Positions 4,974 through 5,787 of a stretch of 5,787 nt of DNA are shown piece by piece (position 1 is the stretch's first letter; the number at the start of each line of letters is the position of its first letter). A model generated the notes under the pieces. That model did no database searches. It had not been told where the DNA came from and worked only from the letters and a program-made list of their open reading frames with translations. Origin of the DNA: an uncultured Eubacteriales bacterium (GTDB lineage Bacteria; Bacillota; Clostridia; Oscillospirales; CAG-272); the NCBI GenBank assembly GCA_958352145.1, contig CATWNM010000060.1:1-5787 (forward strand), given 5' to 3'. Position numbers and translations under genes: made by a program.

Positions 4974-5787
4974 ATGAAAAAGTTGTCATTTGCTTTGGCG
5001 TTCGTATTGCTGCTCGGATTGCTTTCTTTTGCGGCGTCCGCCGAAGGGCCTGTCGCGGCGATCAGCAGTGTCGCTGCGGATGCAGGCGATACGGTGACCT
5101 TTACCGTGTCGCTGAAGAACAATCCGGGGATTTCCGGCGCACAACTTTATATCGGGTATGATTCCGATGTAATGTCCTATGTTTCCGCTGCGCAGGGAAG
5201 CGGATTTTCTCCGTTTGCTTTTGTGCCGTCGGAAGAGGCGGGCGCCAATCCTGTGAAGCTCCTTTTCCTCAACACGGCGGACATGAGCGGCGATCTTACG
5301 GTCGCAGAGGTCACGTTTAAACTTGCCGACGATGTGAAATCAGGTGAATATGACATCAGCCTGTCGGTGCCGGAGGCTTATCAGTTTAGCCTTACGCCAG
5401 TTGCTTTTTCAGCCGAAAACGGCTTGCTGACGGTCAACGGTACATCTACACACAAGCATAGTTACACCGAGACAAAAGTCGATCCGGTTGGTGCCGAAGC
5501 GGGTTATACGCTGTATACATGCGACTGTGGGTATACATATAAAGGCAACTTTGTGTTTGCGGATGTGGTTGAGGCGTCTAAATTCCAGCCGGTACGCACA
5601 TATGAGAATCAGTTTACAGATGTGACTGCGGATAAATGGTTTTACGAGTATGTGAAGATTGCATACGAATATGCGCTGGCAAACGGCACGAGCGCGACGG
5701 CGTTTTCGCCGGACAATAAATTTACGGTAGCACAGGCGCTGACCGCGGCGGCCAACATCCACACCGTGTATTATGGCAAGAGCGTTC
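4974..5787 (+). CDS. exported cohesin-like and SLH-domain surface protein (5' part)
   Basis: First 271 residues of a secreted protein that continues past the right edge. A signal peptide is clear: MKK, a hydrophobic run (about 5-20) and ASA, with likely cleavage after A23. Residues about 27-156 resemble a cohesin domain, a beta-sandwich: GDTVTFTV (38-45), SGAQLYIGYDSDVM (54-67), KLLFLNT (95-101), LTVAEVTFKLADDVKSGEYD (108-127) and a closing NGLLTVNG (149-156). Next comes a His/Cys segment, HKHSY (160-164) to YTCDCGYTYK (181-190), resembling a short module common in clostridial surface proteins. Residues 214-263 form an SLH domain (FTDVTADKWFYEYV, then AFSPDNKFTVAQAL), which binds secondary cell-wall polymer and holds the protein on the outside. 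ATG 4974 follows GGAGG (4964-4968) by 5 nt. It lies 18 nt after glnS with no terminator, so it may be co-transcribed. Signal, cohesin-like and SLH parts recall cellulosome anchors such as OlpA of Clostridium thermocellum, but a non-cellulosomal adhesin is equally possible. Confidence 0.88.
   Translation, partial: MKKLSFALAFVLLLGLLSFAASAEGPVAAISSVAADAGDTVTFTVSLKNNPGISGAQLYIGYDSDVMSYVSAAQGSGFSPFAFVPSEEAGANPVKLLFLNTADMSGDLTVAEVTFKLADDVKSGEYDISLSVPEAYQFSLTPVAFSAENGLLTVNGTSTHKHSYTETKVDPVGAEAGYTLYTCDCGYTYKGNFVFADVVEASKFQPVRTYENQFTDVTADKWFYEYVKIAYEYALANGTSATAFSPDNKFTVAQALTAAANIHTVYYGKSV

Noticed and set aside
1..5787. CRISPR arrays, insertion sequences, phage or toxin-antitoxin genes
   Set aside because: No direct-repeat arrays, terminal inverted repeats, transposase or integrase motifs were seen on either strand.

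Overview
The window looks like chromosomal DNA of a Gram-positive, low-to-moderate GC member of the Clostridia, possibly of the Ruminococcus/Oscillospira kind. The grounds are AGGAG/GGAGG ribosome binding sites before nearly every gene, clear SigA-type promoters with 17-bp spacers, a tRNA gene with an encoded CCA end, the long clostridial form of GluRS, and an exported protein with an SLH (cell-wall anchoring) domain. The placement is inferred from gene features, not from a database search.

Layout. (1) Positions 1-462, minus strand: the N-terminal 154 codons of an NAD-dependent L-lactate dehydrogenase. It runs off the left edge and has its own promoter at 514-542. (2) Positions 580-774, plus strand: a self-contained tRNA-Leu(CAA) unit with a phased A/T-tract upstream element, a strong extended -10 promoter, a leader of about 4 nt, the tRNA and an intrinsic terminator. 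The ldh and tRNA promoters diverge. (3) Positions 775-930: about 155 bp with no supportable gene. (4) Positions 931-5787, plus strand: a promoter followed by four closely spaced genes. These are an MBL-fold hydrolase of the glyoxalase II type, glutamyl-tRNA synthetase (gltX), glutaminyl-tRNA synthetase (glnS) and an exported protein with a cohesin-like domain and at least one SLH domain, cut by the right edge. The gaps are 16, 16 and 18 nt, with no visible terminator, so they probably form one transcript.

How the genes relate. gltX and glnS charge tRNA-Glu and tRNA-Gln. Having GlnRS beside GluRS implies that Gln-tRNA is made directly, rather than only through mischarged Glu-tRNA-Gln and the GatCAB amidotransferase that many Firmicutes use. 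The MBL protein has no obvious functional link to them. The cohesin-SLH protein belongs to the cell surface and may simply be the next gene along.

I see no CRISPR array, insertion sequence, phage gene or clearly novel system. Most of the window is housekeeping DNA. The parts most worth a second look are the cohesin-SLH protein sitting directly behind glnS, and the paired Glu/Gln synthetases.
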